Assembly (NCBI GenBank): GCA_964215955.1
Contig: CAXPDR010000031.1
Span: 124,001-188,000 of the forward strand
Length of the DNA: 64,000 bases
Source of the DNA: GCA-2706205 sp964215955
GTDB lineage: Bacteria; Bdellovibrionota; Bacteriovoracia; Bacteriovoracales; Bacteriovoracaceae
Reading direction: 5' to 3'
Shown here piece by piece: positions 51,121 through 60,048 of the stretch; the stretch's first letter is position 1; each line of letters starts with the position of its first letter. The notes under the pieces are model-generated. The model saw only the letters and a program-made list of their open reading frames with translations, did no database searches and had not been told where the DNA came from. Made by a program: the position numbers and the translations under genes.

Positions 51121-51931
51121 TGTCATTATTCCTACATTTAATAGATTAGAAGTTCTTAAAAGAGCTATATTATCGGTTGAAAATCAGACCTATTCTAATA
51201 TTGAGCTTATCGTTGTTGATGATGGTTCTAGTGATGGAACTGGTGACTTTCTTAATAAAAATTCTATTAAATTTTTTACACTAGATAAAAATAGGGGTGT
51301 TTCTTTCGCTAGAAATTTTGGAGTTGCAAGATCGAAGGGCGAGTACATTGCCTTTCTAGATTCAGATGATGAGTGGCTTGAGGATAAGATCGCTAAGCAG
51401 ATTAACTTTTTAAATAAAAATATTTTCAGATGGTGTCATGGGGAAGAAATTTGGGTTCGAAATGGAATAAGAGTCAATCCAATGAAAAAACATAAAAAAG
51501 GAGGAGGTGATCAATTCTTACCCTCGTTAAACTTGTGCCTTATTTCACCTTCAACTGTGATGATGGAGAAAAGCTTATTTGATGAGTTTGGTGGATTTAA
51601 AGAGGATTTTATTGTTTGTGAAGACTATGACTTATGGTTAAGAATTTTAAATCTATACAAGATCGGATTTATTGAAGATCATTTAATTAAAAAATATGGT
51701 GGGCATGAAGATCAGCTTAGTCGGAAATACTTTGCAATGGATGAATATAGGATAACAACTTTAATTTATCTCCTTGAAAACGGAAATTTGACTAAAGATA
51801 GGAGAGTTGAAGTTGGAAAAGTCCTTAAACTTAAAAGCGAAATACTATACAAAGGCTTTATTAAACATAAAAATGCTCCTAAAGCCTTGTATTATGAGAA
51901 GCTATTAAAAAATAAGAACTATTTTTCGTGA
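51095..51931 (+). CDS. Family 2 glycosyltransferase
   Basis: The GT-A fold has PLVSVIIPTFNRLEVLKRAI, IELIVVDDGSSDGT, NRGVSFARNFGVARSKGEYIAFLDSDDEW and VCEDYDLWLRIL. Start is set at ATG 51095 (or 51098), as the family begins near the first beta strand. This leaves a 26-base overlap with the aldo/keto reductase gene and no clear ribosome binding site, so reinitiation is likely. It probably acts in surface polysaccharide synthesis. Confidence 0.88.
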   Translation: MMNSKPLVSVIIPTFNRLEVLKRAILSVENQTYSNIELIVVDDGSSDGTGDFLNKNSIKFFTLDKNRGVSFARNFGVARSKGEYIAFLDSDDEWLEDKIAKQINFLNKNIFRWCHGEEIWVRNGIRVNPMKKHKKGGGDQFLPSLNLCLISPSTVMMEKSLFDEFGGFKEDFIVCEDYDLWLRILNLYKIGFIEDHLIKKYGGHEDQLSRKYFAMDEYRITTLIYLLENGNLTKDRRVEVGKVLKLKSEILYKGFIKHKNAPKALYYEKLLKNKNYFS

Positions 51932-53286
51932 GCTATTTTTCTCTTTTTTGGTCTAAAATACGCTCTAGGAGAAAAATCCGCAAAATCTGAAATCTTTGAC
52001 ATATAAATACAAGCATATCTTTCAATTTGAGAAGCATGAAAACTAGGTTCAACCCCCGCTCGCATAACTTCACCCCAGTATGGATTAAATGCTGATTCAT
52101 AGGACTTTATCAGGGTGCCTATTTTTTTATCTATGGCTTCAATTTTGTCAAAATTTTTAAATACCTCCTCTTTAGAGACTTCTTCTTTGAGTTCATGTTC
52201 CTTAGCATAAAGTTCATCTAATATTTTTTCAATTGCAACTTTTTGATCCATTAATTGATCAATTTCAACACTAATATTTTTAGTCGACTTGTAAGCAGCA
52301 ACCTCTTTATCCAGTTCTTCTATGACTAAAGCAGTTCTCCACCCAATGGCCTTTTTTAATTTTACGATATCACCATAAATATGGTCACCAAGGTATAGAA
52401 TCTGATCTCCTTCAAGTTTAAAATCTGATTGAAGCTTTATAGCATTACCACCTTGGTAAATGCCAGGAATTACAGTTGAGTCAAAGTTCTCCATAAGAGC
52501 AGTTTCTGGATCTACTTTCAAAAAGTTTGGAGTGTCAGTGAAAAACTTTGGTTTTGAAGCCAGAGTAACGGTGATCTCAAAAAGCTCTTTCCAATCTTTG
52601 TGATTTTTTAAAAAAGGATTAATTGTATAATCTAGGAGGGCCTTTGAATAGTTGTAGTCACTATTGGTAATAATCCAAAGTTTTTTCCCATAAGCTTTAA
52701 ATCTTTCAAGGGCAGTTACTATATTTTCATCTTTAATAATATAGTGATCTAAGTTTTCTTTTACTGCATTTTTAAGTGATCCATCTCTATGTGCTATATC
52801 TACCGCATATGTTACATCATCTGCCATGTTAGGATATTCAGGTAAATTCAATTCAGGATATTTATCTTTAAGATCGACTAATTGGGAGAAAAGTATTGTA
52901 TGTGCGATACTAAAGGTTGTATCAATACTCATGTATTGTGGGTCACCAATATCAACCGAAGAGCTTCTGTATATTTTTAGCTGCTCTTTATAACTTAGTT
53001 CCTTAGTTCCATGAAATGCATGTTTTATTTTATTATATAGGGAAACCTTTAAGATATTTCCATTAAATTTATCAACGATTAGTCCACGTATGGCCTTATT
53101 AAAATCAAAGTTGAATTCCTTTATTCTTTCTGGATAGCCTTTATCTTGGATGAGTTTTTTTATACTCTCATTGAAAGTTAGTTCCTCGAAACGGTCACTA
53201 TGATATCTCACTAAAGTGTGGTCCATATCAAAACCAATAACTTTGATATGTTTCATGTTTAAAACTCTATTTATATATATACTCAT
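51919..53286 (-). CDS. HAD-family cytosolic purine 5'-nucleotidase
   Basis: The 455-residue protein carries GFDMDHTLVRYHS (motif I nucleophile Asp), WIITNSDYNYSKALLDY (motif II), and YLGDHIYGDIVKLKKAIGWRTALVIEEL (motifs III and IV), the HAD-IG 5'-nucleotidase arrangement related to NT5C2. A long charged helical insertion near residues 335-400 is typical. It dephosphorylates nucleoside monophosphates, perhaps from degraded prey nucleic acids (inference). AGGAG lies five bases before the ATG. Confidence 0.9.
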   Translation of the reverse strand: MSIYINRVLNMKHIKVIGFDMDHTLVRYHSDRFEELTFNESIKKLIQDKGYPERIKEFNFDFNKAIRGLIVDKFNGNILKVSLYNKIKHAFHGTKELSYKEQLKIYRSSSVDIGDPQYMSIDTTFSIAHTILFSQLVDLKDKYPELNLPEYPNMADDVTYAVDIAHRDGSLKNAVKENLDHYIIKDENIVTALERFKAYGKKLWIITNSDYNYSKALLDYTINPFLKNHKDWKELFEITVTLASKPKFFTDTPNFLKVDPETALMENFDSTVIPGIYQGGNAIKLQSDFKLEGDQILYLGDHIYGDIVKLKKAIGWRTALVIEELDKEVAAYKSTKNISVEIDQLMDQKVAIEKILDELYAKEHELKEEVSKEEVFKNFDKIEAIDKKIGTLIKSYESAFNPYWGEVMRAGVEPSFHASQIERYACIYMSKISDFADFSPRAYFRPKKRKIAHEK

Positions 53287-53456
53287 TTCTTCTCCTGTGA
53301 TTACAGTTACTTAAGGGAGTATCCCACTTTAGCTTTCTAAGTGTCAATTTCTGGTTACGAAAAACCATAAAATCTTTACATTAAGGCTGTATTTTAAGTG
53401 TCAGAAGCAGTTTTGAGGCGTAAATCCATAGGCTAATGAAAAAATTAGGGGATTCA

Positions 53457-54725
53457 ATGAAAAGAATTTTTGGAATTATTATAGTCGCTTGTTTAAATCA
53501 GGCACAAGCCGATGTCAGAGATACAAGGGTCATTTATGGAGAAGATAATAGAAAAGAGACCTATGATGCTACTCCTATTCAGAGATTATTAGCTGAATCA
53601 ACAGCTGCGATGATTCCTAACAAAAATATGTTGGATGTAGATGGAGAACATTCTTTATTACCACCACAATCTTTTAAAAATACCTATTCATTATGCGAAG
53701 AAGAAAGATTTAAGGATCAACCAACCTCAGCTTCTTGTTCAGGTTTTCTAATTAGCCCTGATATTTTAGTTACCGCTGGTCATTGTATCACCAGTCAAAA
53801 AGGTTGTGAGGAAGTCTCATGGGTCTTTGATTACAAAGTAAAAAAAGAAAACAATAGGGCCGATGTTTTAATTCCAAATGAAAATATTTATAAATGTCAA
53901 AAAGTTATTGAAACAATGCTTGACGGTAGAGGTGAGGAGTCTAGAGATTTCGCAGTTATTAAACTGGATAGACCTGTGAAAAAAGCTCGAGCTCTACTTT
54001 ATAGAACTAGGGGGAAAATAAACCAAGGGTCTGGTATTTATGTTATTGGTCACCCTACTGGATTACCTCAAAAGGTTACTGATGGTGGTAAAGTCTTTGA
54101 AAATACAAGCAAAAGATATTTTGTTTCTAATCTTGATACTTATGGAGGAAACTCCGGCTCTGCTGTCTTTAACGCATTGACTAATCAGGTTGAAGGTATT
54201 TTAGTACGTGGTGCAAAAGACTTTGTGGAAGACTCTTGCGGATTGCGGTCTAATAAAGTAGATGAAAATATGGTCTCTGAAGTTAATGAGCCCCTTGGTG
54301 AGTCAGTTTCAAGAATAACGGATATTCCTGCTCTAATGGCAAGAAAGTCCCTATTCATGGCGGTTAAAAAAGGGGATTTAGCACTTCTTAAAAAACTAAG
54401 TAAAAATGGGAATTACCTTCACTTAACGGATAATACGGGTAATACTCTTTTGCACGAGGCTGCCAGAAATTATAAAGTGGATGTGTTGAGATACTTATTA
54501 ACTAAAGATATTAACATTAATGCTCAAAACCAAAACTTTGAAACACCTCTTCACATTGCAGCCTATGTAAATAGTAAAAAGTCTGTAAAATTACTTTTGA
54601 AAAATGGGGCTAATCTGTTAATAAAGGATAAATTTGGTGTATACCCAAGTGGAAGAACCATGCTTTTTTCTTTTGGGCTAAGGAAGATGTTAAGAAGATT
54701 AGAGAAAAAATCTCAAAATAATTAA
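53457..54725 (+). CDS. Secreted trypsin-like protease fused to ankyrin repeats
   Basis: ATG 53457 is chosen for its AGGGG site and clean signal peptide (MKRIFGIIIVACLNQAQA); an ATG at 53436 is upstream of that site. The protease domain has VTAGHC (His), SRDFAVIKL (Asp) and GGNSGSAVF (Ser). The last 115 residues hold three ankyrin repeats (NTLLHEAARNYKVDVLRYLL, ETPLHIAAYVNSKKSVKLLL). The enzyme is exported; the repeats would bind a protein target outside the cytoplasm. Confidence 0.9.
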   Translation: MKRIFGIIIVACLNQAQADVRDTRVIYGEDNRKETYDATPIQRLLAESTAAMIPNKNMLDVDGEHSLLPPQSFKNTYSLCEEERFKDQPTSASCSGFLISPDILVTAGHCITSQKGCEEVSWVFDYKVKKENNRADVLIPNENIYKCQKVIETMLDGRGEESRDFAVIKLDRPVKKARALLYRTRGKINQGSGIYVIGHPTGLPQKVTDGGKVFENTSKRYFVSNLDTYGGNSGSAVFNALTNQVEGILVRGAKDFVEDSCGLRSNKVDENMVSEVNEPLGESVSRITDIPALMARKSLFMAVKKGDLALLKKLSKNGNYLHLTDNTGNTLLHEAARNYKVDVLRYLLTKDININAQNQNFETPLHIAAYVNSKKSVKLLLKNGANLLIKDKFGVYPSGRTMLFSFGLRKMLRRLEKKSQNN

Positions 54726-54738
54726 ATTAAGGGGACTT

Positions 54739-55143
54739 ATGAAAAGTTTATTAATTGGAGCACTTACTTTTTTATCAATCAATGCATTTGCAGACTATTC
54801 TGTAGAATGTAAAACAACTGAGCTTGTTTATCAAAATACTTTCAGTCTAGAAGGTCTTGTTTACGTCGATGAGCAAGGAATTTCAGTAGCTGACTTAGCA
54901 GTTGAAACAAAGAAAGCTGGAAATGATCAAGTTAGAAGTGAGTACACTTTAAACGGAAGAGGTTTTACAAAAGTTCTAGCTGCTGGAACTGTTGCTAAGG
55001 AAGAAGTAACCCTTTCTCAATTCGTTAAGCTTAACGATGAGGTTGTATATTTATCAATTGCAGTAGGTATGCCTGGTAATTACTCAAGTAGCCTAAGACT
55101 TGCAGATGGAACTACTTTTAAATCTAAATGTGTGTTAAAATAA
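54739..55143 (+). CDS. Small exported protein with one disulfide
   Basis: The 134-residue protein has a signal peptide (MKSLLIGALTFLSINAFA) and a mature domain with two Cys (VECKTTE and KSKCVLK) at its ends, likely closing a beta-barrel-like fold. No family is recognised. It starts 13 bases after the protease-ankyrin gene and may be co-transcribed. A terminator follows. Confidence 0.65.
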   Translation: MKSLLIGALTFLSINAFADYSVECKTTELVYQNTFSLEGLVYVDEQGISVADLAVETKKAGNDQVRSEYTLNGRGFTKVLAAGTVAKEEVTLSQFVKLNDEVVYLSIAVGMPGNYSSSLRLADGTTFKSKCVLK

Positions 55144-55177
55144 TCCATAAAATAATATCATGAAGATAATTTAGTAT

Positions 55178-55203
55178 AAGGGCCTGATATAGGCCCTTTT
55201 TTT
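55178..55203 (+). terminator. Rho-independent terminator
   Basis: Arms AAGGGCCT (55178-55185) and AGGCCCTT (55191-55198) with loop GATAT are followed by a run of seven T (55197-55203). It ends three bases before the ribosome binding site of the next gene. Confidence 0.9.
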
Positions 55204-55215
55204 ATGGAGGGTTTT

Positions 55216-56289
55216 ATGGCGGAAACATTTTGGTTAAGAGCTGAAACAAAGAAGAATGAATTTAGGAGGGCGCTTGATCCAATAGCTTGTGAGAAACTTC
55301 TAAAGTCTGGACATAAGGTCATCGTTGAGGATTGGAAAGATTCTATAATACCTACTGATGATTACGCAGCTGTGGGATGTCAAATTGTTAAGGCTCATTC
55401 ATGGATTGATGCAGACTCAAATGTAATTGTAGTTGGCCTAAAGGCCTTACCTGAAAATGTAGAAAAATTCGTTCATAGACATATCTTTTTTGCCCATGTG
55501 TACAAAGAGCAAGATGGCTGGAGAGAAATTATGCAAAAATTTGAAACCGGCGGTGGAAAGATAATTGATTTAGAGTTTATGACAAATGATGAAGGTAGAC
55601 GAGTGTGCGCTTTCGGATATTGGGCAGGCTATGTGGGTGCCGCTCTTGGATCTTTATTCAGTTGTGCAGATAATGAAGAATTTATTTTACGTTTTCTTTC
55701 AGAGCACAAACGCTTTGAAAATAAAGATTCACTTATTAAGTTCATTAAAGAAAACACTCAGATAGATCTAAACAACAGACCTGAAGCTATGGTTATAGGT
55801 TGTGCCGGACGTAGTGGACAGGGCGCGCTTGATTGTCTTAAGGAGCTTGATTGGCAAGTCACTGGATGGGACAAAGTTGATACAGCTGCAGGTGGACCCT
55901 TTCCGCAAATCTTAAATTATCAACTATTTGTTAATTGTGTTTTGGCCATGGAAAAAATGCCTCCATTTATTGATAGAAACACTTTGAATTCAACGAAATC
56001 AAAATTAAAAGTGATAAGTGATGTAAGTTGCGATCCCGATTCTGATTGTAATATGGTTCCTCTATATTCTAAAGCAACAACTTTGGAAGAACCATTTGTT
56101 ACGGTAGAACATAATTTCGGTAAAATTAAATTAACGGCAATAGACAACTTACCTTCGGTTTTACCTAAGGAAAGTTCTGAGGATTTTTCTAATCAGCTAT
56201 TACCCTATCTAGAAAAATATTCTGAAGACTTTGGTCCGATAAAAAATGCTCTAAGAGTCTTTTATGATATTTTAAATAAATCTCATTGA
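55216..56289 (+). CDS. Saccharopine dehydrogenase-like oxidoreductase (lysine-forming type)
   Basis: ATG 55216 follows GGAGG by five bases; an ATG at 55204 overlaps that site. The 357-residue protein begins FWLRAETKKNEFRRALDPIACEKLLKSG, the alanine dehydrogenase/transhydrogenase-like N-domain with catalytic Lys and Arg, and has GCAGRSGQGALDCLKEL in the NAD region and ISDVSCDPDSDCN. It resembles LYS1-type NAD saccharopine dehydrogenase, unusual in bacteria. A role in lysine breakdown or synthesis is inferred. Confidence 0.85.
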   Translation: MAETFWLRAETKKNEFRRALDPIACEKLLKSGHKVIVEDWKDSIIPTDDYAAVGCQIVKAHSWIDADSNVIVVGLKALPENVEKFVHRHIFFAHVYKEQDGWREIMQKFETGGGKIIDLEFMTNDEGRRVCAFGYWAGYVGAALGSLFSCADNEEFILRFLSEHKRFENKDSLIKFIKENTQIDLNNRPEAMVIGCAGRSGQGALDCLKELDWQVTGWDKVDTAAGGPFPQILNYQLFVNCVLAMEKMPPFIDRNTLNSTKSKLKVISDVSCDPDSDCNMVPLYSKATTLEEPFVTVEHNFGKIKLTAIDNLPSVLPKESSEDFSNQLLPYLEKYSEDFGPIKNALRVFYDILNKSH

Positions 56290-56314
56290 AACCGAATAAA
56301 AACACTATTAAAAT
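56286..56314 (+). promoter_or_regulatory. Strong promoter for leaderless FHA gene
   Basis: TTGAAA (56286-56291), 17 bases and TAAAAT (56309-56314) end exactly six bases before ATG 56321. There is no Shine-Dalgarno. The promoter overlaps the end of the preceding coding region. Confidence 0.6.
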
Positions 56315-56320
56315 AAAGCT

Positions 56321-58084
56321 ATGATTATAAATGTAGAAATAATTGATGAAATTACTCAGTATGAGGTTCAGAAAAACGATGTCTTAATTGGGTCCTCTGC
56401 TCAATGCGATATTCAACTTGATTTTGAGGGAATTGGCGCTGAACATATTAGAATCACCAAGGAGTTGGGAAAGTATTATATTGAAGAACTTGCCTCAGGA
56501 GAAGAAACCATTTTAAATGGAAATATCATAATTCCAGGGAGTAAGAGAGAATTTACGAGTTTATTTCCCGTGGAAATTGGTGGTGTTTTGATTCATCTTG
56601 AGGTTACCGAGGTAAATGAAGAAATCATTCCCCCTAGACCGAAACGTACTAAGAAAAAGACAACTAAGAAGAAAAGTAAGAAAAAGAAAAAGAGTATAGA
56701 TCCTGGAAGTTTTGTATATCTTTTAATAATTGTCTTTGCCTTAGGTGCTATGGGTAATTTTTTTATTAATAAAAAGAAAGTAAAAAATGAAAGTCTTGTA
56801 CAGAAAAAAGACAAGCCCATTAAAATTAAAAACAGTGTTGAAATTGGGATTAATAATAGGCTAAATTCTTTCTTAAAAGATTATCAGGAAGTGATAGATA
56901 CCAAACAGTGTTATAATAATTGCTTTTTAAAAATTTCAGAAATCAGTGGTATTAGCTTTTATCAAAAGGAAATTGGCGAAAAACTTTATATAGGATTTGA
57001 TTTTGAAAATTATAAAAAATTCCTTGTTGATTCTTTAGTTATAAGTGAAGATCAAAAAAGTAAGCTAGAGGAAATTGTTAATAGAGATTATAATGCTTTC
57101 TTCTCTTACGATGAATTTCAAAATAATAATAACAAAGCCACTTTTAAATCTTTGGTTTTTACCCAAAATGAATACGAACAACTTTTCTTTGTCTATGCTT
57201 TGCTAGCAAGGGCCAATTTTTTTGAAACAGAAAATTCAGATAGTATAAAAAAGGTTCATCTTTTTACCTATAGTAAAAATAAACGAGTATTTACTATTCA
57301 ACACTTTCTCGAATATGACTTTGAGGATATGGATTATCTGAAATCAAATATTGAGAATGATATTTTTAATATCGCTCTTATGTATAATCATGCGCTAACC
57401 GTTGATACAGCAAGGTTTTTTAAAAATAGGTTTACTAACTCAATTAGTGATTATGATCCTTCGGCTAAAAATGAGTATTATAGGAGTCTTCTAGAAAATG
57501 GCTTGGCCAATTCAATAGGTAATGCCAATTGCTCTGAAGAAAATCAAACTTTAAATCTTTGTCATGATTTAAGAGGGGATGATGGTATTCAACCCGATGA
57601 TGGCGTCTTTAAGGGAAGAGAGTTTTATACAATCGTTCTAGATCTTGGAACAAGGGAAGATGAACTGGCCGAAAAATATAAAGATGCAGAACTCGTTAGT
57701 GCAGAACTTAGGTTGGCCAATACAATATATATGGAGGTCTCTGGGGAGCCTAATGGTAAAAAGTTTATGGATGCAGGGAAAGTCTTTCATAGATATGATG
57801 ATAGCGATATTTATAGAGTTACCCACCCAGAGAGCTTTGATCAGAGTCGAATGGTTTCCGAAGTTTTAGGTTCGAAGCTTTTTAAAGATATTTTTACGGA
57901 TAAAAACAATAAATATCTCCAGATTGCCTATAAAAAATATGGTGAGGTTAAGTTTACTTGTTTGTTAAAGCAAGAAAACCTAAGTCTTTCTCTGCATACA
58001 GATGCTCATAACCTCAAAAAAATGTTATGGAGAACAAGTCTTCCTGTTTATAGGGATTTTATTGAAAAATATTGTAATAAATAA
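56321..58084 (+). CDS. FHA-domain membrane protein
   Basis: The 587-residue protein has an N-terminal FHA-like domain (residues 1-95: VLIGSSAQCDIQLDFEGIGAEHIRI). The phosphothreonine-binding Arg is replaced by Ser, so binding may be altered. A Lys/Thr-rich stretch (RTKKKTTKKKSKKKKK) precedes a single membrane helix (about 130-148). The large C-terminal part is then periplasmic and contains several Cys; it is not recognised. This resembles the topology of secretion-system YscD-like proteins, without further support. It is probably leaderless. Confidence 0.75.
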   Translation: MIINVEIIDEITQYEVQKNDVLIGSSAQCDIQLDFEGIGAEHIRITKELGKYYIEELASGEETILNGNIIIPGSKREFTSLFPVEIGGVLIHLEVTEVNEEIIPPRPKRTKKKTTKKKSKKKKKSIDPGSFVYLLIIVFALGAMGNFFINKKKVKNESLVQKKDKPIKIKNSVEIGINNRLNSFLKDYQEVIDTKQCYNNCFLKISEISGISFYQKEIGEKLYIGFDFENYKKFLVDSLVISEDQKSKLEEIVNRDYNAFFSYDEFQNNNNKATFKSLVFTQNEYEQLFFVYALLARANFFETENSDSIKKVHLFTYSKNKRVFTIQHFLEYDFEDMDYLKSNIENDIFNIALMYNHALTVDTARFFKNRFTNSISDYDPSAKNEYYRSLLENGLANSIGNANCSEENQTLNLCHDLRGDDGIQPDDGVFKGREFYTIVLDLGTREDELAEKYKDAELVSAELRLANTIYMEVSGEPNGKKFMDAGKVFHRYDDSDIYRVTHPESFDQSRMVSEVLGSKLFKDIFTDKNNKYLQIAYKKYGEVKFTCLLKQENLSLSLHTDAHNLKKMLWRTSLPVYRDFIEKYCNK

Positions 58085-58091
58085 TTATTAA

Positions 58092-58137
58092 ATCAGATTA
58101 TAGAGTCTTTAAAAATTCTATAATCTGATACTTTTCT
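58092..58137 (+). terminator. Terminator of the FHA gene
   Basis: Perfect 13-base arms 58092-58104 and 58117-58129 (ATCAGATTATAGA and its complement) with a 12-base loop are followed by ACTTTTCTTCTT. It partly overlaps the C-terminal codons of the convergent gene. Confidence 0.6.
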
Positions 58138-59819
58138 TCTTGCGAATATCTTTCATTACCCAATTCATCTAAGAGCATTTCTGTATGACCTTTGTTTGAA
58201 AGACCCTTTAATTTGTTATTAAAATAGTAGTCTTTATCACTTTTAAAAGGTTCTCTTATTTTATCTGGTGCAGGATATCCATTTTTTTGGAAGTCAAAAT
58301 CCGTTTTCGGATTATCTGCAGGAACTGCGATATAAAATTTAGGTCTTTTAGTTTCAATGGTTAAAAGATCATATAATGTTGGTATCGAATTGTTATGTAG
58401 GTATGGCCATCTCGCCCAAATACCTACTAGTGGGGGTGGTACATATCCTTTTTGAGGCTTTACAACCGTTCCAATAGTTTTTGAAATGGCCAAGCGGTTA
58501 AGGTCTTTGTAAAAGTATTTCATTCCATTTCTTCTATAAGCTTCTGTCTGAACATTTTCTACTTTTGTTTGGGTGTGATACCAAACTTTTGTCGTTTCAA
58601 TTTTTTGTTCATAGTTTAATAGGTGAGCACTCTCACTATTCCAACCTTTTTCGTATTCACCGTGACAAGATTTGCAATTTTGATTAAAAAGCTTTTGTCC
58701 CTGTTTTGCCTTGGTAATATTAATTCTGTTAGGGAAGTAATCATTATATTTTGGGGCTTCTGTATGAAAAACATAGCTAGTTAATTCTTTAATTTTGTCT
58801 TGATTATTTATGAGCCATGATTCCAATTGTTTTAAATCAATTCCTCTTCCAATTTCATTCCATAAAAAGTTTGTGTAAATAGGGTTTCCAGAAACAATAG
58901 AAGCATCAGAGAGCCATTTTGTTTTGTATTTTAAGTTCCACCAAACTGCTGGTTTGGAATCTGCTGGTAAGTTTTCAAGTTCATTTTTTCTAGGTTTTAA
59001 AGAAGGATTTTTAATTGCGTATGGGTCTAAGCCACGCTTAGCAAGACTTAAACCGACTTGAGCTAGGGAGGTGTCTAAACCTAGTGTAAGTGGCATTTTA
59101 AGGCCTACGTAGTTCATCGCTTCCTTAGATCTTTTGAATGTAACATAGTCTTCTTTGCTTGGCCCTACAATGAGATTAAACATAAATGCAGGAGTTTTCT
59201 CAAGGAGATTTTGTCCCATTATGAAAGCTTCATTTGCTCTTGGAAATCTATTAGTCATTCCTAGGATTTTTTTGCCAAATAAATTACTACTATGGCAAGC
59301 AGCACAGCTAAATGTAAGTGAGGTGTGGCCATTATTTGGTATAAGAGAAACCCCCATAGGGTAATCTTGTAAATGGCTTAACTGAGGTATGTAATTTGGT
59401 CCTAATTCTTCCTCATTTTTAGGAAGCTCATGTAGTCCTAGCCAGTCGAAAACATCTTTGAAGGTTTTGAAGTTAGTTAAGTCTTTAGCAATATTAAAAA
59501 TAAAACGTCTTAAAGCTGATCTAGAATCTGAATTAAAAAATTTATCCATGGCCGCTTTAGGAAGTTGCATTTCAGTCACATGGACAGGGTAATCAAGAAC
59601 GTAGCTTGAGCCATTTTCTATAGAGGTATTAAGAGTTTCTACTGGAAGATTGTAGATATTCTTTCTATTTCCATCTGAAAGGCAAACCTTACGATCGTCA
59701 ATGATCTCACATTTTTTATTTCCAGGGAGGGTAACCTTTTTACCCCATAACTCATCTTGGGCATTAATTTTAAATGATGCGATGAGCAGTAAGAATATGA
59801 CTAATTTGTAGTGAGTCAT
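58098..59819 (-). CDS. Exported di-heme cytochrome c protein
   Basis: The 573-residue protein has a signal peptide (MTHYKLVIFLLLIASFKINA) and two CxxCH motifs, CAACH (Cys172) and CKSCH (Cys382), spaced as in large di-heme cytochromes related to cytochrome c peroxidase/MauG-like or RoxA-like proteins. WPYLHNNSIPTLYDLL is a typical conserved block of such proteins. It is periplasmic. Its reaction is not known. GGAGG lies 7 bases before the ATG. Confidence 0.82.
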   Translation of the reverse strand: MTHYKLVIFLLLIASFKINAQDELWGKKVTLPGNKKCEIIDDRKVCLSDGNRKNIYNLPVETLNTSIENGSSYVLDYPVHVTEMQLPKAAMDKFFNSDSRSALRRFIFNIAKDLTNFKTFKDVFDWLGLHELPKNEEELGPNYIPQLSHLQDYPMGVSLIPNNGHTSLTFSCAACHSSNLFGKKILGMTNRFPRANEAFIMGQNLLEKTPAFMFNLIVGPSKEDYVTFKRSKEAMNYVGLKMPLTLGLDTSLAQVGLSLAKRGLDPYAIKNPSLKPRKNELENLPADSKPAVWWNLKYKTKWLSDASIVSGNPIYTNFLWNEIGRGIDLKQLESWLINNQDKIKELTSYVFHTEAPKYNDYFPNRINITKAKQGQKLFNQNCKSCHGEYEKGWNSESAHLLNYEQKIETTKVWYHTQTKVENVQTEAYRRNGMKYFYKDLNRLAISKTIGTVVKPQKGYVPPPLVGIWARWPYLHNNSIPTLYDLLTIETKRPKFYIAVPADNPKTDFDFQKNGYPAPDKIREPFKSDKDYYFNNKLKGLSNKGHTEMLLDELGNERYSQEEKYQIIEFLKTL

Positions 59820-59973
59820 TTATATACCTCCAATCCAGTACTTAGGAGGATTTAATAAAAATGGTGAGGATTTGTCCAGTAAAGTAAGGCCTTGAAAACA
59901 AAGAATTTGTTAATTCTGTAATTTTTAGCCGTTTATTTTAAAATAAGTTCATTGTATAACTGTATTCAGCGGT

Positions 59974-60048
59974 GATGGTTTCGTTTGTTGCTTTTTGAAA
60001 CCATCTCCCACTCCCAGTAATAAATGGCCCACTACTGGGTCATTTATT
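59974..60048. other. Two adjacent inverted repeats downstream of the receiver gene
   Basis: GATGGTTTC (59974-59982) pairs with GAAACCATC (59997-60005). CCCAGTA (60013-60019) pairs with TACTGGG (60033-60039), while AATAAATG (60019-60026) pairs with CATTTATT (60041-60048), an interlocked, pseudoknot-like arrangement. There are no T runs, so simple termination is unlikely. Confidence 0.35.
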
